From assembly GCF_014207445.1 (NCBI RefSeq), contig NZ_JACHEM010000001.1, positions 1-64,000 on the forward strand: a DNA stretch of 64,000 bases, given 5' to 3'. The notes below the pieces were generated by a model that was not told the DNA's origin, did not search any database, and saw only the letters and a program-made list of their open reading frames with translations. Position 1 is the stretch's first letter; each line of letters begins with the position of its first letter. This stretch comes from Streptomyces candidus (GTDB lineage Bacteria > Actinomycetota > Actinomycetes > Streptomycetales > Streptomycetaceae). This document shows, in pieces, positions 41,462 through 51,912 of the stretch. Both the position numbers and the translations under genes were made by a program.

Positions 41462-43105
41462 TCAACGGCCGCGCATCGTACGGTACTTCGCCACCAGCTC
41501 AGCAGTCGAACTGTCGAGCTGCTCGCCACCCCTGCCCTCGGTCAGCACCGGTTCGATCTTCTTCGCGAGGACCTTGCCGAGCTCGACGCCCCACTGGTCG
41601 AAGGAGTCGATGTTCCAGATCGCGCCCTGGACGAACACCTTGTGCTCGTACAGCGCGATCAACTGGCCGAGAACTGACGGCGTCAGCTCGTCGCTGAGGA
41701 TCGTCGTCGTCGGGTGGTTGCCACGGAAGGTCTTGTGCGGCACCAGCTCCTCGGCCACACCCTCCGCGCGCACCTCGTCCGGGGTCTTGCCGAAGGCCAG
41801 GGCCTGCGTCTGGGCGAAGAAGTTCGCCATCAGCAGGTCGTGCTGGGCCTCCAGACCGGGCGCCAGGTCGGCGACCGGCCGGGCGAAGCCGATGAAGTCG
41901 GCCGGGATGACCTTGGTGCCCTGGTGCAGCAACTGGTAGTACGCGTGCTGCCCGTTGGTGCCCGGCGTACCCCAGACGACGGGACCGGTCTGCCAGTCGA
42001 CGGGGTTTCCGTCACGGTCCACGGACTTGCCGTTGGACTCCATGTCGAGCTGCTGGAGGTAGGCGGTGAACTTCGACAGGTAGTGGCTGTACGGCAGGAC
42101 GGCATGCGCCTGCGCGTCGAAGAACGCCCCGTACCAGACGCCCAGCAGACCGAGCAGCAGCGGCGCGTTCTCCTCGGCCGGCGCGGTGCGGAAGTGCTCG
42201 TCGACCCGGTGGAAGCCGTCGAGCATCTCGCGGAAGCGGTCCGGGCCGATGGCGATCATCAGGGACAGGCCGATGGCGGAGTCGTACGAGTAGCGACCGC
42301 CGACCCAGTCCCAGAACTCGAACATGTTGGCCGTGTCGATGCCGAAGTCGGCGACCTTCTCGGCGTTGGTGGACAGCGCCACGAAGTGCTTGGCGACGGC
42401 GGACTCGTCGGCGCGCAGGTTCGTCAGCAGCCAGTTGCGGGCGGACGTCGCGTTGGTGATCGTCTCGATCGTGGTGAACGTCTTGGAGGCGACGATGAAG
42501 AGGGTCTCCTCGGCGTCCAGGTCGCGCACCGCCTCGTGCAGGTCCGCGCCGTCCACGTTGGACACGAAACGGAAGTCCAGCTCGCGGGCGGTGAAGGAGC
42601 GCAGCGCGTCGTAGGCCATGGCGGGGCCGAGGTCGGAGCCGCCGATGCCGATGTTGACGACCGTCCTGATGCGCTTGCCGGTGTGCCCGGTCCACTCGCC
42701 GGAGCGGACCTTGTCGGAGAAGGCGGCCATCCTGTCGAGGACGGCGTGCACGGCCGGGACGACGTTCTCGCCGTCGACCTCGATCACCGCACCGCGCGGG
42801 GCGCGCAGCGCGGTGTGCAGGACGGCACGGCCCTCGGTGTTGTTGATCTTCTCGCCGCGGAACATGGCGTCACGCAGCTCGGCCACCCCGGTGGCCCTGG
42901 CCAGCTCGCGCAGCAGCTCCAGCGTCTCGTCCGTGACCAGGTGCTTGGAGTAGTCGAGGTGCAGGTCGCCGACCGCAAGGGTGTACTTCGTGCCCCGGGC
43001 CGGGTCGGCGGCGAACAGCTCGCGCAGATGCGTCGCACCCAGCTGTTCGCGGTGCTTGCCCAGCGCGGTCCACTCGGGCGTCTGGTTCAGCCTCATCGCG
43101 TTCAT
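41462..43105 (-). CDS. pgi: Glucose-6-phosphate isomerase
   Basis: A 547-residue isomerase of glycolysis. Signature parts are [39 protein letters not shown] and [20 protein letters not shown]; the catalytic Glu, His and Lys lie in these and in [13 protein letters not shown]. The start ATG 43105 ([12 protein letters not shown]) matches the family N-terminus I recall, although GGAG lies directly against it. ATG 43096 has better spacing to that GGAG (nine bases) and would give 544 residues. Streptomyces may hold a second pgi. Confidence 0.95.
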   Translation of the reverse strand: MNAMRLNQTPEWTALGKHREQLGATHLRELFAADPARGTKYTLAVGDLHLDYSKHLVTDETLELLRELARATGVAELRDAMFRGEKINNTEGRAVLHTALRAPRGAVIEVDGENVVPAVHAVLDRMAAFSDKVRSGEWTGHTGKRIRTVVNIGIGGSDLGPAMAYDALRSFTARELDFRFVSNVDGADLHEAVRDLDAEETLFIVASKTFTTIETITNATSARNWLLTNLRADESAVAKHFVALSTNAEKVADFGIDTANMFEFWDWVGGRYSYDSAIGLSLMIAIGPDRFREMLDGFHRVDEHFRTAPAEENAPLLLGLLGVWYGAFFDAQAHAVLPYSHYLSKFTAYLQQLDMESNGKSVDRDGNPVDWQTGPVVWGTPGTNGQHAYYQLLHQGTKVIPADFIGFARPVADLAPGLEAQHDLLMANFFAQTQALAFGKTPDEVRAEGVAEELVPHKTFRGNHPTTTILSDELTPSVLGQLIALYEHKVFVQGAIWNIDSFDQWGVELGKVLAKKIEPVLTEGRGGEQLDSSTAELVAKYRTMRGR

Positions 43106-43165
43106 CTCCGAAATCAGCCCACTTCTACTCGTATCCGCATGCATCCCCCGCTGCCTCGATCCAAC

Positions 43166-44368
43166 CTAATTGATCAGAGGTGCGAGTGCGGCCACGGCCA
43201 GTCCGAAGAGTGCGGCTGCCAACAAGGCCGGGGTGTTGAGCCCCCAGCCGGCCGCCACCAGTCCGCCGAGCAGCGCCCCCAGCGGGGCTCCGCCGACGGC
43301 CGTTGTCCGGAAGGCCGCGCTGATCCTTCCCAGCATGGCGGCCGGGCTGCGCTCCTGCATCAGCGTCGTCTGGTTCGCGTTCCACACGAGCCCCATCAGC
43401 CCGAACACGGCCATCGCAGCGACCGCCGCCCACAGCTCACGCACCGTCCCCAGGACGACCAGGGCGCCCACCTGGACGGTTCCCGCGACGAACACGCTCC
43501 GTATTCGCCCGAGCCGTTGCGCCAGTCGCCCGGCGACCAGTCCCCCGGCCACGCTGCCCACCCCGTACGCCGTCAGGACCGCCGCGAAGCCCGCCTGCCC
43601 GCTGTCCAGCCACCCGGTCACGTGCAGTACCAGCATGGCGATGAGCGCCCCCATGCCGATGTTGCACAGCGTCGTCGCCGCGCACAGCCCGCGCAGTGCC
43701 CGGTCCGCCCACAGCGCCTTCAGTCCCGCCGCGATGTCCCCGCGCAGGGTGCTGCCCGCCGGCCGGGGCGCCCGCTCGGCCGGCGGCCTGCGCAACGACG
43801 CGATGAGCACCGCCGCCAGTACGTAGGTGGCCGCGTCGGCGGCGTACGGCACGGACGGACCGCCGAGGAGCAGTACCGGCACCAGCGGTGCGGCCAGGAA
43901 GGTGCCCGCGACCTGCTGTCCGGTCATGAGCCGGGCGTTGGCCCTGCCCAGCGCGGCCGTCGGCACCAGCGACGGCAGCAGCGCCGTCGCGGCGTTGTCG
44001 AAGAGGGTCTGGAGGGTGGTCAGTGCGAAGGCCACCGCCAGGAGCAGCGCGATCGAGGCGTGTCCCAGGGCGACGGCCACCGCGAACGCGGCCATGAGAA
44101 GGCCCCGTACGGCATCCACGGCCCACATGGCCCGCCGCTGGTCCACCCGGTCCGCCACCGCCCCGCCGAGCAGCCCGAAGAGCAGCCACGGAAGGTATCC
44201 GCAGGCCGTCACCAGCGCGACCGGCATCGGGTCGGAGGTGAGCGAGGCGGCGAGCAGCGGCATGGCCGCCGTACGCAGCGAATCGCCGAACTTGGAGACC
44301 ACGGCCGCCGAGAGAAGCCGCCCGAAGCCCCCGCGCCACCCCAGGGCCGCCGCCTGCACCGCTGTCAC
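43166..44368 (-). CDS. MFS transporter, exporter type
   Basis: A 400-residue membrane protein with about 12 helices and a motif A-like GLLGGAVADRVDQRRAM after the second helix. The family resembles MFS_3 exporters, close in style to the transporter at 1669. The start is GTG at 44368 after a GGGGGCGG purine tract. It lies between pgi and the RbpA-family gene with no obvious partner, and its substrate is unknown. Confidence 0.82.
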   Translation of the reverse strand: MTAVQAAALGWRGGFGRLLSAAVVSKFGDSLRTAAMPLLAASLTSDPMPVALVTACGYLPWLLFGLLGGAVADRVDQRRAMWAVDAVRGLLMAAFAVAVALGHASIALLLAVAFALTTLQTLFDNAATALLPSLVPTAALGRANARLMTGQQVAGTFLAAPLVPVLLLGGPSVPYAADAATYVLAAVLIASLRRPPAERAPRPAGSTLRGDIAAGLKALWADRALRGLCAATTLCNIGMGALIAMLVLHVTGWLDSGQAGFAAVLTAYGVGSVAGGLVAGRLAQRLGRIRSVFVAGTVQVGALVVLGTVRELWAAVAAMAVFGLMGLVWNANQTTLMQERSPAAMLGRISAAFRTTAVGGAPLGALLGGLVAAGWGLNTPALLAAALFGLAVAALAPLIN

Positions 44369-44483
44369 AACCGCCCCCGCGTGTCTCGCCGTTCAGCTCG
44401 TGCGAGAACAGTAGGGGGCACCACTGACAATCGTCCTGACCAGCAGGAACGGCGAAGCGGGGCCGGGGGAGCGCGCGGGAAGC

Positions 44484-44520
44484 GGGACGGCCGGGCACCT
44501 CGTCGGTGTCCGGCCGTCCC
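44484..44520 (-). terminator. Terminator after the RbpA-family gene
   Basis: Sixteen-base arms at 44484-44499 (GGGACGGCCGGGCACC) and 44505-44520 pair with one G-U around a five-base loop, seven bases past the stop at 44528. Confidence 0.8.
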
Positions 44521-44527
44521 ATCATTC

Positions 44528-44863
44528 CTAGATCTCGCCGCGCAGTTTCGCCAGTGCCTCGGCGAGGATGGCCTCGCCGTCCGCGTCGCTGCGCCGCTCC
44601 CGTACGTACGCGAGGTGCGTCTTGTAGGGCTCGGTGCGCGGCGGGGCCGGCGGGTTGTCCCGGTCCTGGCCGGCCGGGAATCCGCAGCGGGGGCAGTCCC
44701 AGGTGTCCGGGACCTGCGCGTCGCTGGCGAAACTCGGCTGTGTCTCATGCCCGTTGGAGCACCAGAAGGAGATGCGCAGGCGGGGCGCGGACTCGCCGCG
44801 CTCGGCCTCACCCATCGGCCCCGCTCCGACCCGGCTTCCCCGGATCGCGTTGCCACTTGCCAC
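44528..44863 (-). CDS. RbpA-family RNA polymerase-binding protein (paralogue)
   Basis: A 111-residue protein with a zinc-ribbon core (Cys35, His39, Cys57, Cys60 in FWCSNGH and WDCPRCG), an N-terminal basic segment MASGNAIRGSRVG, and a C-terminal helix EPYKTHLAYVRERRSDADGE corresponding to the sigma-interacting domain of RbpA. RbpA stabilises sigma and promoter complexes in actinobacteria. From memory the canonical S. coelicolor RbpA is at another locus and begins MSERALRGTRL, so this looks like the second family member; its C-terminus ends EALAKLRGEI. The start is GTG 44863 with AGGGAG upstream. Confidence 0.82.
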   Translation of the reverse strand: MASGNAIRGSRVGAGPMGEAERGESAPRLRISFWCSNGHETQPSFASDAQVPDTWDCPRCGFPAGQDRDNPPAPPRTEPYKTHLAYVRERRSDADGEAILAEALAKLRGEI

Positions 44864-45036
44864 GGTCGTAACTCCCTGCGTGATGGTGCTGCGAAGCTTC
44901 GGCGAGCGGCTCCGCGGCGGGCGCCCAGTCTACGAAAGGCCCAACGCACGTCCAGTGACGGGAGTTACCCACCCCGGCGGCGGGACGCACGCCCCATGAT
45001 AGGCCGCGCCCGCCCCCGTGTACCGGAGACGACCGG

Positions 45037-45273
45037 TCAGCTCCTGAGCTTCATCAGCAGGGCGAGCACCACGATGAGCGCGAACCAGATCAGCCCGATG
45101 ACGATGGTGATCCGGTCAAGGTTGCGCTCGGCGACCGAGGACCCTCCGACGGAGGACTGCATGCCACCGCCGAACATGTCGGAGAGGCCGCCGCCCTTCC
45201 CCTTGTGCATCAGAACCAGCAGCATCAGCAGCAGGCTGAATACGATCAGGGCGATCGAGAACCCCATAACCAC
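45037..45273 (-). CDS. secG: SecG translocase subunit
   Basis: A 78-residue membrane protein with two helices (GFSIALIVFSLLLMLLVLMH and RITIVIGLIWFALIVVLALL) joined by the conserved GKGGGLSDMFGGGMQSSVGG loop, the SecG signature. It is part of the SecYEG channel. GTG 45273 (VVMGFSIAL) or ATG 45267 is the start. It lies downstream of the tpiA terminator, as in many actinobacteria where secG follows tpiA. Confidence 0.95.
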   Translation of the reverse strand: MVMGFSIALIVFSLLLMLLVLMHKGKGGGLSDMFGGGMQSSVGGSSVAERNLDRITIVIGLIWFALIVVLALLMKLRS

Positions 45274-45336
45274 GGCTGGACCAACTTCCTCGGATCTAGA
45301 CAAGTACGACAGGTGCGGGACAAGCACGAGAAAAAC

Positions 45337-45370
45337 GACGGGGGCCGGTGGCGTGCCACCGACCCCCGTC
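45337..45370 (-). terminator. U-tract terminator of the gap-pgk-tpiA operon
   Basis: Sixteen-base arms (45337-45352 and 45355-45370, GACGGGGGCCGGTGGC type, one mismatch) surround a two-base loop. On the minus strand they are followed by GTTTTTCTC. This is one of the few classic Rho-independent terminators in the window. Confidence 0.9.
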
Positions 45371-45412
45371 AGAGTACGACGGATCGGCCCGAGGGCCTAC
45401 TCACTGCGAGTA

Positions 45413-46192
45413 CTACTGATCGCGGAAGCGCACGATCTTGACGAACTCGTCGACGTCCAGCGCCGCGCCGCCGATCAGGGCGCCGTCCACGTCGGGCTGC
45501 GCCATGATCGCGCCCACGTTGCCGGACTTCACGGAGCCGCCGTACTGGATGCGGACCTTGTCGGCCAGTTCCTGCGAGTACAGCTCGGCGAGCCGGCCGC
45601 GGATCGCGCCGCAGACCTCCTGCGCGTCCTCGGGGGTGGCGACCTCGCCGGTGCCGATCGCCCACACCGGCTCGTAGGCGATGACGACGGACTCGGCCTG
45701 TTCGGCCGGGATGTCCTTCAGGCCGCCGTCGACCTGGGCGAGGGTGTAAGGGACCTGCCGGCCGGCCTTGCGGATGTCCAGGCCCTCGCCGACGCACATG
45801 ATCGGGGTCAGGCCGTGCTTGTACGCGGCCTTCACCTTCGCGTTGACGACCTCGTCGGTCTCGTTGTGGTACTGGCGGCGCTCGGAGTGGCCGACGGCCA
45901 CGTACGCGCACTTGAACTTCGCCAGCATCGCGCCGGAGATCTCGCCGGTGTAGGCGCCGGAGTCGTGCGCCGAGAGGTCCTGGGCGCCGTACTTGATCTT
46001 CAGCTTGTCGCCGTCGACCAGCGTCTGCACGGAGCGCAGGTCGGTGAACGGCGGCAGGACCGCGACCTCGACGGCGTCGAAGTCCTTGTCGGCCAGGGCG
46101 AAGGCGAGCTTCTGGACGTGGGCGATGGCCTCGAGGTGGTTGAGGTTCATCTTCCAGTTGCCCGCCATCAGCGGGGTACGGGTGGTGCTCAT
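45413..46192 (-). CDS. tpiA: Triosephosphate isomerase
   Basis: A 259-residue TIM barrel interconverting dihydroxyacetone phosphate and glyceraldehyde 3-phosphate. It has AGNWKMN near 10-16 with the catalytic Lys, VGHSERRQ with the His, [18 protein letters not shown] with the Glu, and [11 protein letters not shown] closing the phosphate loop. The ATG at 46192 lies seven bases after the pgk stop; its ribosome site (GAGGA) lies in the end of pgk. Confidence 0.97.
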   Translation of the reverse strand: MSTTRTPLMAGNWKMNLNHLEAIAHVQKLAFALADKDFDAVEVAVLPPFTDLRSVQTLVDGDKLKIKYGAQDLSAHDSGAYTGEISGAMLAKFKCAYVAVGHSERRQYHNETDEVVNAKVKAAYKHGLTPIMCVGEGLDIRKAGRQVPYTLAQVDGGLKDIPAEQAESVVIAYEPVWAIGTGEVATPEDAQEVCGAIRGRLAELYSQELADKVRIQYGGSVKSGNVGAIMAQPDVDGALIGGAALDVDEFVKIVRFRDQ

Positions 46193-46199
46193 CTAAGGA

Positions 46200-47411
46200 T
46201 CAGTCCTCCAGTGCGGCAAGGCCGGGAAGGGTCTTGCCTTCCAGGTATTCGAGGCTTGCGCCGCCGCCGGTCGAGATGTGGCCGAACGCGTTCTCGTCGA
46301 AGCCCAGGATGCGGACCGCGGCGGCCGAGTCTCCACCGCCGACGACGGTGAAGGCGTCACTGTCCAGCAGGCCCTGCGCCACGGCGGCGGTTCCGCCGGC
46401 GTAGTCGGGGTGCTCGAAGACACCCATCGGGCCGTTCCAGAAGACGGTGCCCGCGTCGGCGATCTTCGCAGCGTACAGCTCGCGGGTCCGGGGCCCGATG
46501 TCCAGTCCCTCCTGATCGGCGGGGATGGCGTCGGCCGCGACGGTGTCCGGGTGGGCCGGCGCCTTGCCCTTGAGGTCGGGGAACTCCGGGGAGACCAGGA
46601 CGTCGACCGGCAGGACGAATTCGACGCCCTTCTTCTCGGCGCGCGCCAGGTACTCCAGTACGACCGGGACCTGGTCCTCCTGCAGCAGCGAGATGCCGAC
46701 CTCGTGGCCCTGGGCCTTGAGGAAGGTGTACGCCATGCCGCCGCCGACGAGGATCTTGTCGGCCTTCTCCAGCAGGTGGTCGATCACGCCGAGCTTGTCG
46801 GAGACCTTCGCGCCGCCGAGGACGACGACGTACGGCCGCTTGACGTTCTCGGTGAGCTTCTTGAGGACACCTACCTCGGTGGCGATGAGGTCGCCGGCGG
46901 CGTGCGGCAGGCGGGCCGGGAGGTCGAAGACGGAGGCGTGCTTGCGGTGCACCGCGCCGAAGCCGTCACCGACGTAGAGGTCGGCGAGGGAGGCGAGCTC
47001 GTCGGCGAAGGCGCCGCGCTCGGCGTCGTCCTTGGCGGTCTCACCGGCGTTGAAGCGCAGGTTCTCGATGACCGCGACCTTGCCGTCGGTCAGCGCGTCG
47101 ACGGTGCTGCGGGCGGACTCGCCGACCGTGTCGGTCGCGAACGCCACGTCCTGGCCGAGGATCTCACCGAGCCGTGCGGCGGCCGGAGCGAGCGAGAAGG
47201 CCGGGTCCGGGGCGCCCTTGGGGCGGCCCAGGTGCGAGGCGACGATCACGCGCGCGCCCTCGGCGGCGAGCTTGGCGATCGTCGGCGCGACGGCGCGGAT
47301 GCGGCCGTCGTCGGTGATCTTCGTACCGTCGAGCGGCACGTTGAGGTCGGCGCGGACGAAGACCCGCTTGCCGGCGACCCCTTCGGCGAGAAGTTCGTCG
47401 ATCGTCTTCAT
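46200..47411 (-). CDS. pgk: Phosphoglycerate kinase
   Basis: A 403-residue kinase producing ATP from 1,3-bisphosphoglycerate. It has [14 protein letters not shown] near 17-30, [36 protein letters not shown] and the ATP-site [10 protein letters not shown] followed by [28 protein letters not shown] is the conserved start, with AGGAG upstream. It is in the middle of the gap-pgk-tpiA operon, 122 bases from gap. Confidence 0.97.
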   Translation of the reverse strand: MKTIDELLAEGVAGKRVFVRADLNVPLDGTKITDDGRIRAVAPTIAKLAAEGARVIVASHLGRPKGAPDPAFSLAPAAARLGEILGQDVAFATDTVGESARSTVDALTDGKVAVIENLRFNAGETAKDDAERGAFADELASLADLYVGDGFGAVHRKHASVFDLPARLPHAAGDLIATEVGVLKKLTENVKRPYVVVLGGAKVSDKLGVIDHLLEKADKILVGGGMAYTFLKAQGHEVGISLLQEDQVPVVLEYLARAEKKGVEFVLPVDVLVSPEFPDLKGKAPAHPDTVAADAIPADQEGLDIGPRTRELYAAKIADAGTVFWNGPMGVFEHPDYAGGTAAVAQGLLDSDAFTVVGGGDSAAAVRILGFDENAFGHISTGGGASLEYLEGKTLPGLAALED

Positions 47412-47445
47412 GAAGATAGGGCTCCTCAGGAGGGCTGGACAGGCC

Positions 47446-47487
47446 ACAGGGCTCGCACAGCGCCGCGTCGCGCTGCCCGAGCCCTGT
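47446..47487 (-). terminator. Intercistronic hairpin between gap and pgk
   Basis: ACAGGGCTCG (47446-47455) pairs perfectly with CGAGCCCTGT (47478-47487); the inner bases add a few pairs. It lies downstream of the gap stop and upstream of pgk in the same transcript, with no T run. It may partly end transcription or protect the gap message, which would raise gap relative to pgk and tpiA. Confidence 0.5.
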
Positions 47488-47533
47488 AGCTCACATCATG
47501 GTGCTCTCAGTGTGGCTGATCAGTATGCGCTGA

Positions 47534-48559
<1,026 letters not shown>

Positions 48560-48683
48560 TTAGGTACGCCGGGTTTCGACGCCACGGCGAAGCTTGTATG
48601 GGATGTCCCCGACCGCCTCCGACCCTACCTCTCCGTAGACCGAGCCGCCGCATCGAGTGGGCGCGGACACGGGCCGGGAACAG

Positions 48684-48734
48684 CCCGCCGGCCCGTACTC
48701 CCCAGTAACCACGCGGGGAGCACGAGCCGGCGGG
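48684..48734 (-). terminator. Large hairpin after the M14 carboxypeptidase gene
   Basis: Twenty-base arms (48684-48703 and 48715-48734, CCCGCCGGCC... type) pair with two mismatches around an 11-base loop. It lies 48 bases past the carboxypeptidase stop and upstream of the gap promoter area, insulating the two. The inner CTCCCC/GGGGAG pair extends the stem. Confidence 0.8.
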
Positions 48735-48781
48735 ACCTTCGGCCCCACTACTCTCAGTGAGGACCGGCGGCGTTCCCGAGG

Positions 48782-51727
48782 TCAGCCCTTGATGCTCGAA
48801 AGGGCCTTCTCCAGGAGCCGTGCCCGCTGCCGGGCGTCCGGGACGTGTTCCAGCCCGAAGCCGAGCAGGACGGTGTCACGCGTGGTGACGCCCGCGTACG
48901 TCGGGAAGAGCTCTCCCGTACGGGCCCACGGAGCGGCGACCGGCGGGCTGCCGGGCGGCGGGGCGGACGCGCTCCACGCGCCGAGGGAGGTCTCGAAGCC
49001 CTCCACAGCCCGGTCGGTGCCGCCGACGCCGACCCTGGCGTTGTCGGCGAAGACGCCGCGGCCCAGAGTGCCCGGGTCGGTGACGTACGACAGCGACAGC
49101 TCGACCTTCTTGCCGGCATAGGCGCTCAGGTCGAAGGAGACCTGCTTCCAGCCGGAGGAGGAACCGGTGAAGCTGTTCCAGGCGCCGCTGGTGCCGGTGG
49201 CGGTGCAGGAGTCCGCGCCCTGGGTGAGGTAGCGGGTCAGGAACGGGTGGTTCTGGAGGAAGAACCCGGCCTCGCACTCGGCGGGGACGGCGTTCGTGGT
49301 GAGACCGCTCGCCTCGGGCAGGGTCGTCCAGTCGTCGGCTCCCTCGGTGTGCGCCTCCAGGAGCGCGTGGTCGTACTCCGGCTCGGTGTTCCAGCTCAGC
49401 GCCATCTTCAGCGCGGGCTTGTCGGCGGCGCTGACGCCCGTGAGGTCGACGGTGCGCGTCAGCCGCTTCCAGTGGCCGTTGGTACTGGTCGCCGACGCCA
49501 TGCCCTGGCCCTCGTACGGTGCGTACGGGCTCGTGACCCCCGTGTAACGGCCTGCCTGAGCGCTCTTGAACTGCGGGAACTCCGCAGCCGGAAGCGTGTC
49601 CGAGGTGACCAGGTAGGAGCCCGCGGTGTCGAGCGGGTTCCCGAGGGCCGCGGTCAGCGGGGTGGTGATCCCCTGGAGCGCACCGGCCCCGGCGAGGCCG
49701 GTGACGCCCGGGGTGCTCACCCGGCCGTAGGCGCCGAGGTAGTACTGGCTGAAGTCGTCGGTGTTGGCCGGGCCGAGCCTTGCCGCACCGCCCGCCCTCT
49801 CCCCGGCCTCCACCAGCTTGCCGCCCTCGTTGAGGTACGACCGCAGGGCCAGCTGGGTGGGGCCGCCGGGCACGGCGGCGCCGGTGTAGTGCACGACCGA
49901 ATCGAAGTGGCCGAGTACGCCCAGCGGGTGCGGCGTGCCCTGGGTGGCAACGTCCCAGACGGTGGCGGAGCGCCCGTTCGCCCGGAGCGCGTCCAGGTAC
50001 TTCTGGACGTGGGCCGCGGGCGCGCCCTCCTCGGCGACCACGAGGTGGGCTGCCTCGGGGCGCTTGGCGAGGGTGTAGGTGAAGCGCTCGCTGGAGGTGG
50101 GTTTCCCGGCCTTGGTGCGGCCGGTGAACCAGACCTCGACCTGGTCGCCCGGCCTGCCGTCCTGGACCTTGGCGCGGTAGTCGTCGAAGTACTCGTTGTC
50201 CTCGTCCCCGTAGACCAGGCCGCCGTCCCACGCCTTCAGGGCCTGATCGTGGACCTTGCCGCCGTTGACGCGGTACTTGAGTTCCTTGTCGCGCACCGAC
50301 TTGCGGACCGTCACGTTGATCTCCTGGTCCCGGTGGCGTGCGTACGAGGAGGTGAACGGGTCGGGCGTGAAGTCGGGAGCGTCGATGCCGACGACGGACT
50401 TCGGCCGGTCGGGGGTCAGGCTCGTCTCCGCGACGGAGAGCGCGAAGGGGACGTTCTTCGCGAACTCCTGCTGGATCAGCTTCTCGTCGTCGGGGAAGTT
50501 GAAGCCGGACTGGCAGTCCTCGGGCCGCCAGCGGTCGTCCGGGTCGATCCTGGAGGCCACCTGGCAGGTCGTCATCTCCGGCGTGAACATCTTGATGCCG
50601 TGGACGTTGCCCGCGTGGCCGCCGGACTCTCCGTTGGTCGTGTAGAGCTCGGAGGAGACCTGGGGGCGGTAACCGGGGACCGCCGGGTTCTCCGGGGTGC
50701 CCGCGAGGGCCTTGAGGGCCACGTCGTCGGGGCTGCCCGTCGCGACCTGCCAGCCGATGCCGTAGAGGATCAGCTCGGCCGCCGAGTGGTAGTTGAGGGC
50801 GTACTTGAAGCCGATGCGCCGCTCGAAGGCGTCGAGCGCCTGGGTCTCCGGCTCGGAATTCGGCTTCGGGCCGCGGAAGGTCTCGCTGGCCGGACTGGGT
50901 GACGATCCCTCGTTGTCGTAGCCCCACTTGTAGGCGAAGTTGCGGTTGAGGTCGACGCCGTCGCCGGCCTCGATCGTGCCGTTGCCGTTGTTGTCGCGCA
51001 GGTTCTTGCGCCACAGACGGTTGGCGGGGGCGGCATGCGTGAAGTCGTAGCCGTCCGGGTTGGCGGAGAGCAGGAACCACATCTCGCTGCGGTCCACCAA
51101 ATTGGTTATCCGCTTGTCCTTGCCGTAGTTGTCTATGTAGTGGTGCATCAGCCGCCGGGTCATCTCCGGGGTGATCCACTCGCGCGCGTGCTGGTTGGAG
51201 AGGTAGAGCGTGGCGGGCCTGGAGCCGTCCGCGGTCCTCTTGGCGTTCCTGGTGAGTTTGAGCGCCAGGATGTCCTTGCCCTGGAGGCTCTTGCCGATGC
51301 TGACGACCTTGGTGATGCCCGGGTTCCGCTGCGCGGTGGCCAGGATCTCCTCCTGGAGGCCGCCCTTCCCGCTGTACGGGCGGAACACACCGTCCCCGGG
51401 GGCCGCGGCCCGTGCCTTCTGGGCCACTTTGTGTTCGCTGATGTCGATGCCCTGGCCGCGCAGCTCGGCGGCCTGCTTCTGCGTGAGGATCAGCTCGACG
51501 GTGGCGGTGCCCCGGTCCGGGACCCGCTCACTCAGCTCGTGGGCGTCGGTGCCCGCCTTGAGCAGCAGCGGCACCTGTTCCTGGGTGACCTCGGCCTTCC
51601 ACACCGCGATGCCGTCACCACCCTCCGCGGTGCTCCCGGCGGGCTGCGCCTGGGCTGCGGGTACGACCGCAACCCCGGCCATCAGCAGTGAAGAAGCGGC
51701 GAGGATCGATCTCGCTCGGCGTCTCAT
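48782..51727 (-). CDS. Secreted M14 zinc carboxypeptidase with C-terminal accessory domains
   Basis: A 981-residue exported peptidase. Residues 1-28 are a signal peptide (MRRRARSILA, hydrophobic core, AQAQPA). A propeptide-like region follows to about 115. The M14 domain spans about 118-430: zinc ligands His180 and Glu183 (SNQHAREWI) and His314 (LNYHSAAE), substrate Arg262 (DLNRNF), and the probable catalytic Glu in FTPEMTT near 382. Residues 450-620 look like an exposed beta-domain (FTSSYARHRDQEINVTVRKS). The region from about 740 to 940 resembles an immune-inhibitor-A/MAM-type beta-sandwich (SGAWNSFTGSSSGWKQVSFD). It is a stand-alone gene between two terminators. Confidence 0.9.
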   Translation of the reverse strand: MRRRARSILAASSLLMAGVAVVPAAQAQPAGSTAEGGDGIAVWKAEVTQEQVPLLLKAGTDAHELSERVPDRGTATVELILTQKQAAELRGQGIDISEHKVAQKARAAAPGDGVFRPYSGKGGLQEEILATAQRNPGITKVVSIGKSLQGKDILALKLTRNAKRTADGSRPATLYLSNQHAREWITPEMTRRLMHHYIDNYGKDKRITNLVDRSEMWFLLSANPDGYDFTHAAPANRLWRKNLRDNNGNGTIEAGDGVDLNRNFAYKWGYDNEGSSPSPASETFRGPKPNSEPETQALDAFERRIGFKYALNYHSAAELILYGIGWQVATGSPDDVALKALAGTPENPAVPGYRPQVSSELYTTNGESGGHAGNVHGIKMFTPEMTTCQVASRIDPDDRWRPEDCQSGFNFPDDEKLIQQEFAKNVPFALSVAETSLTPDRPKSVVGIDAPDFTPDPFTSSYARHRDQEINVTVRKSVRDKELKYRVNGGKVHDQALKAWDGGLVYGDEDNEYFDDYRAKVQDGRPGDQVEVWFTGRTKAGKPTSSERFTYTLAKRPEAAHLVVAEEGAPAAHVQKYLDALRANGRSATVWDVATQGTPHPLGVLGHFDSVVHYTGAAVPGGPTQLALRSYLNEGGKLVEAGERAGGAARLGPANTDDFSQYYLGAYGRVSTPGVTGLAGAGALQGITTPLTAALGNPLDTAGSYLVTSDTLPAAEFPQFKSAQAGRYTGVTSPYAPYEGQGMASATSTNGHWKRLTRTVDLTGVSAADKPALKMALSWNTEPEYDHALLEAHTEGADDWTTLPEASGLTTNAVPAECEAGFFLQNHPFLTRYLTQGADSCTATGTSGAWNSFTGSSSGWKQVSFDLSAYAGKKVELSLSYVTDPGTLGRGVFADNARVGVGGTDRAVEGFETSLGAWSASAPPPGSPPVAAPWARTGELFPTYAGVTTRDTVLLGFGLEHVPDARQRARLLEKALSSIKG

Positions 51728-51824
51728 GTGCCCCCCTTGCTGTCGTCCGTCACGTGCGTGAACAGACGCCAGACTCATGACCTTTCATGGTCACGTCAAG
51801 AGTGCACGGCGAACACAAGAAGCT

Positions 51825-51854
51825 GCCCCTGGCACCCAACAGGGCACCAGGGGC
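51825..51854 (-). terminator. Terminator after whiA
   Basis: GCCCCTGG (51825-51832) pairs with CCAGGGGC (51847-51854), with CCC/GGG inside, 59 bases beyond the whiA stop. It ends the uvrC-rapZ-yvcK-whiA operon. Confidence 0.65.
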
Positions 51855-51912
51855 GGCGGGTTGAGGTGGAGTCAGGACTCTGGCGGGCGCGTCACCGGGA
51901 CGGACCCTCGCG

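Noticed and set aside
39403-41529. Single 708-residue PH-domain protein
   Set aside because: The frame extends upstream through the 166-residue gene in another frame; the ATG at 40938 with an ATGA overlap marks two coupled genes.
41714-46351. Very long + strand open frame (over 1500 codons) antisense to pgi, the MFS gene, RbpA, secG and tpiA
   Set aside because: It is the GC-driven shadow of well-identified minus-strand genes; it has no domain and crosses several gene boundaries and terminators.
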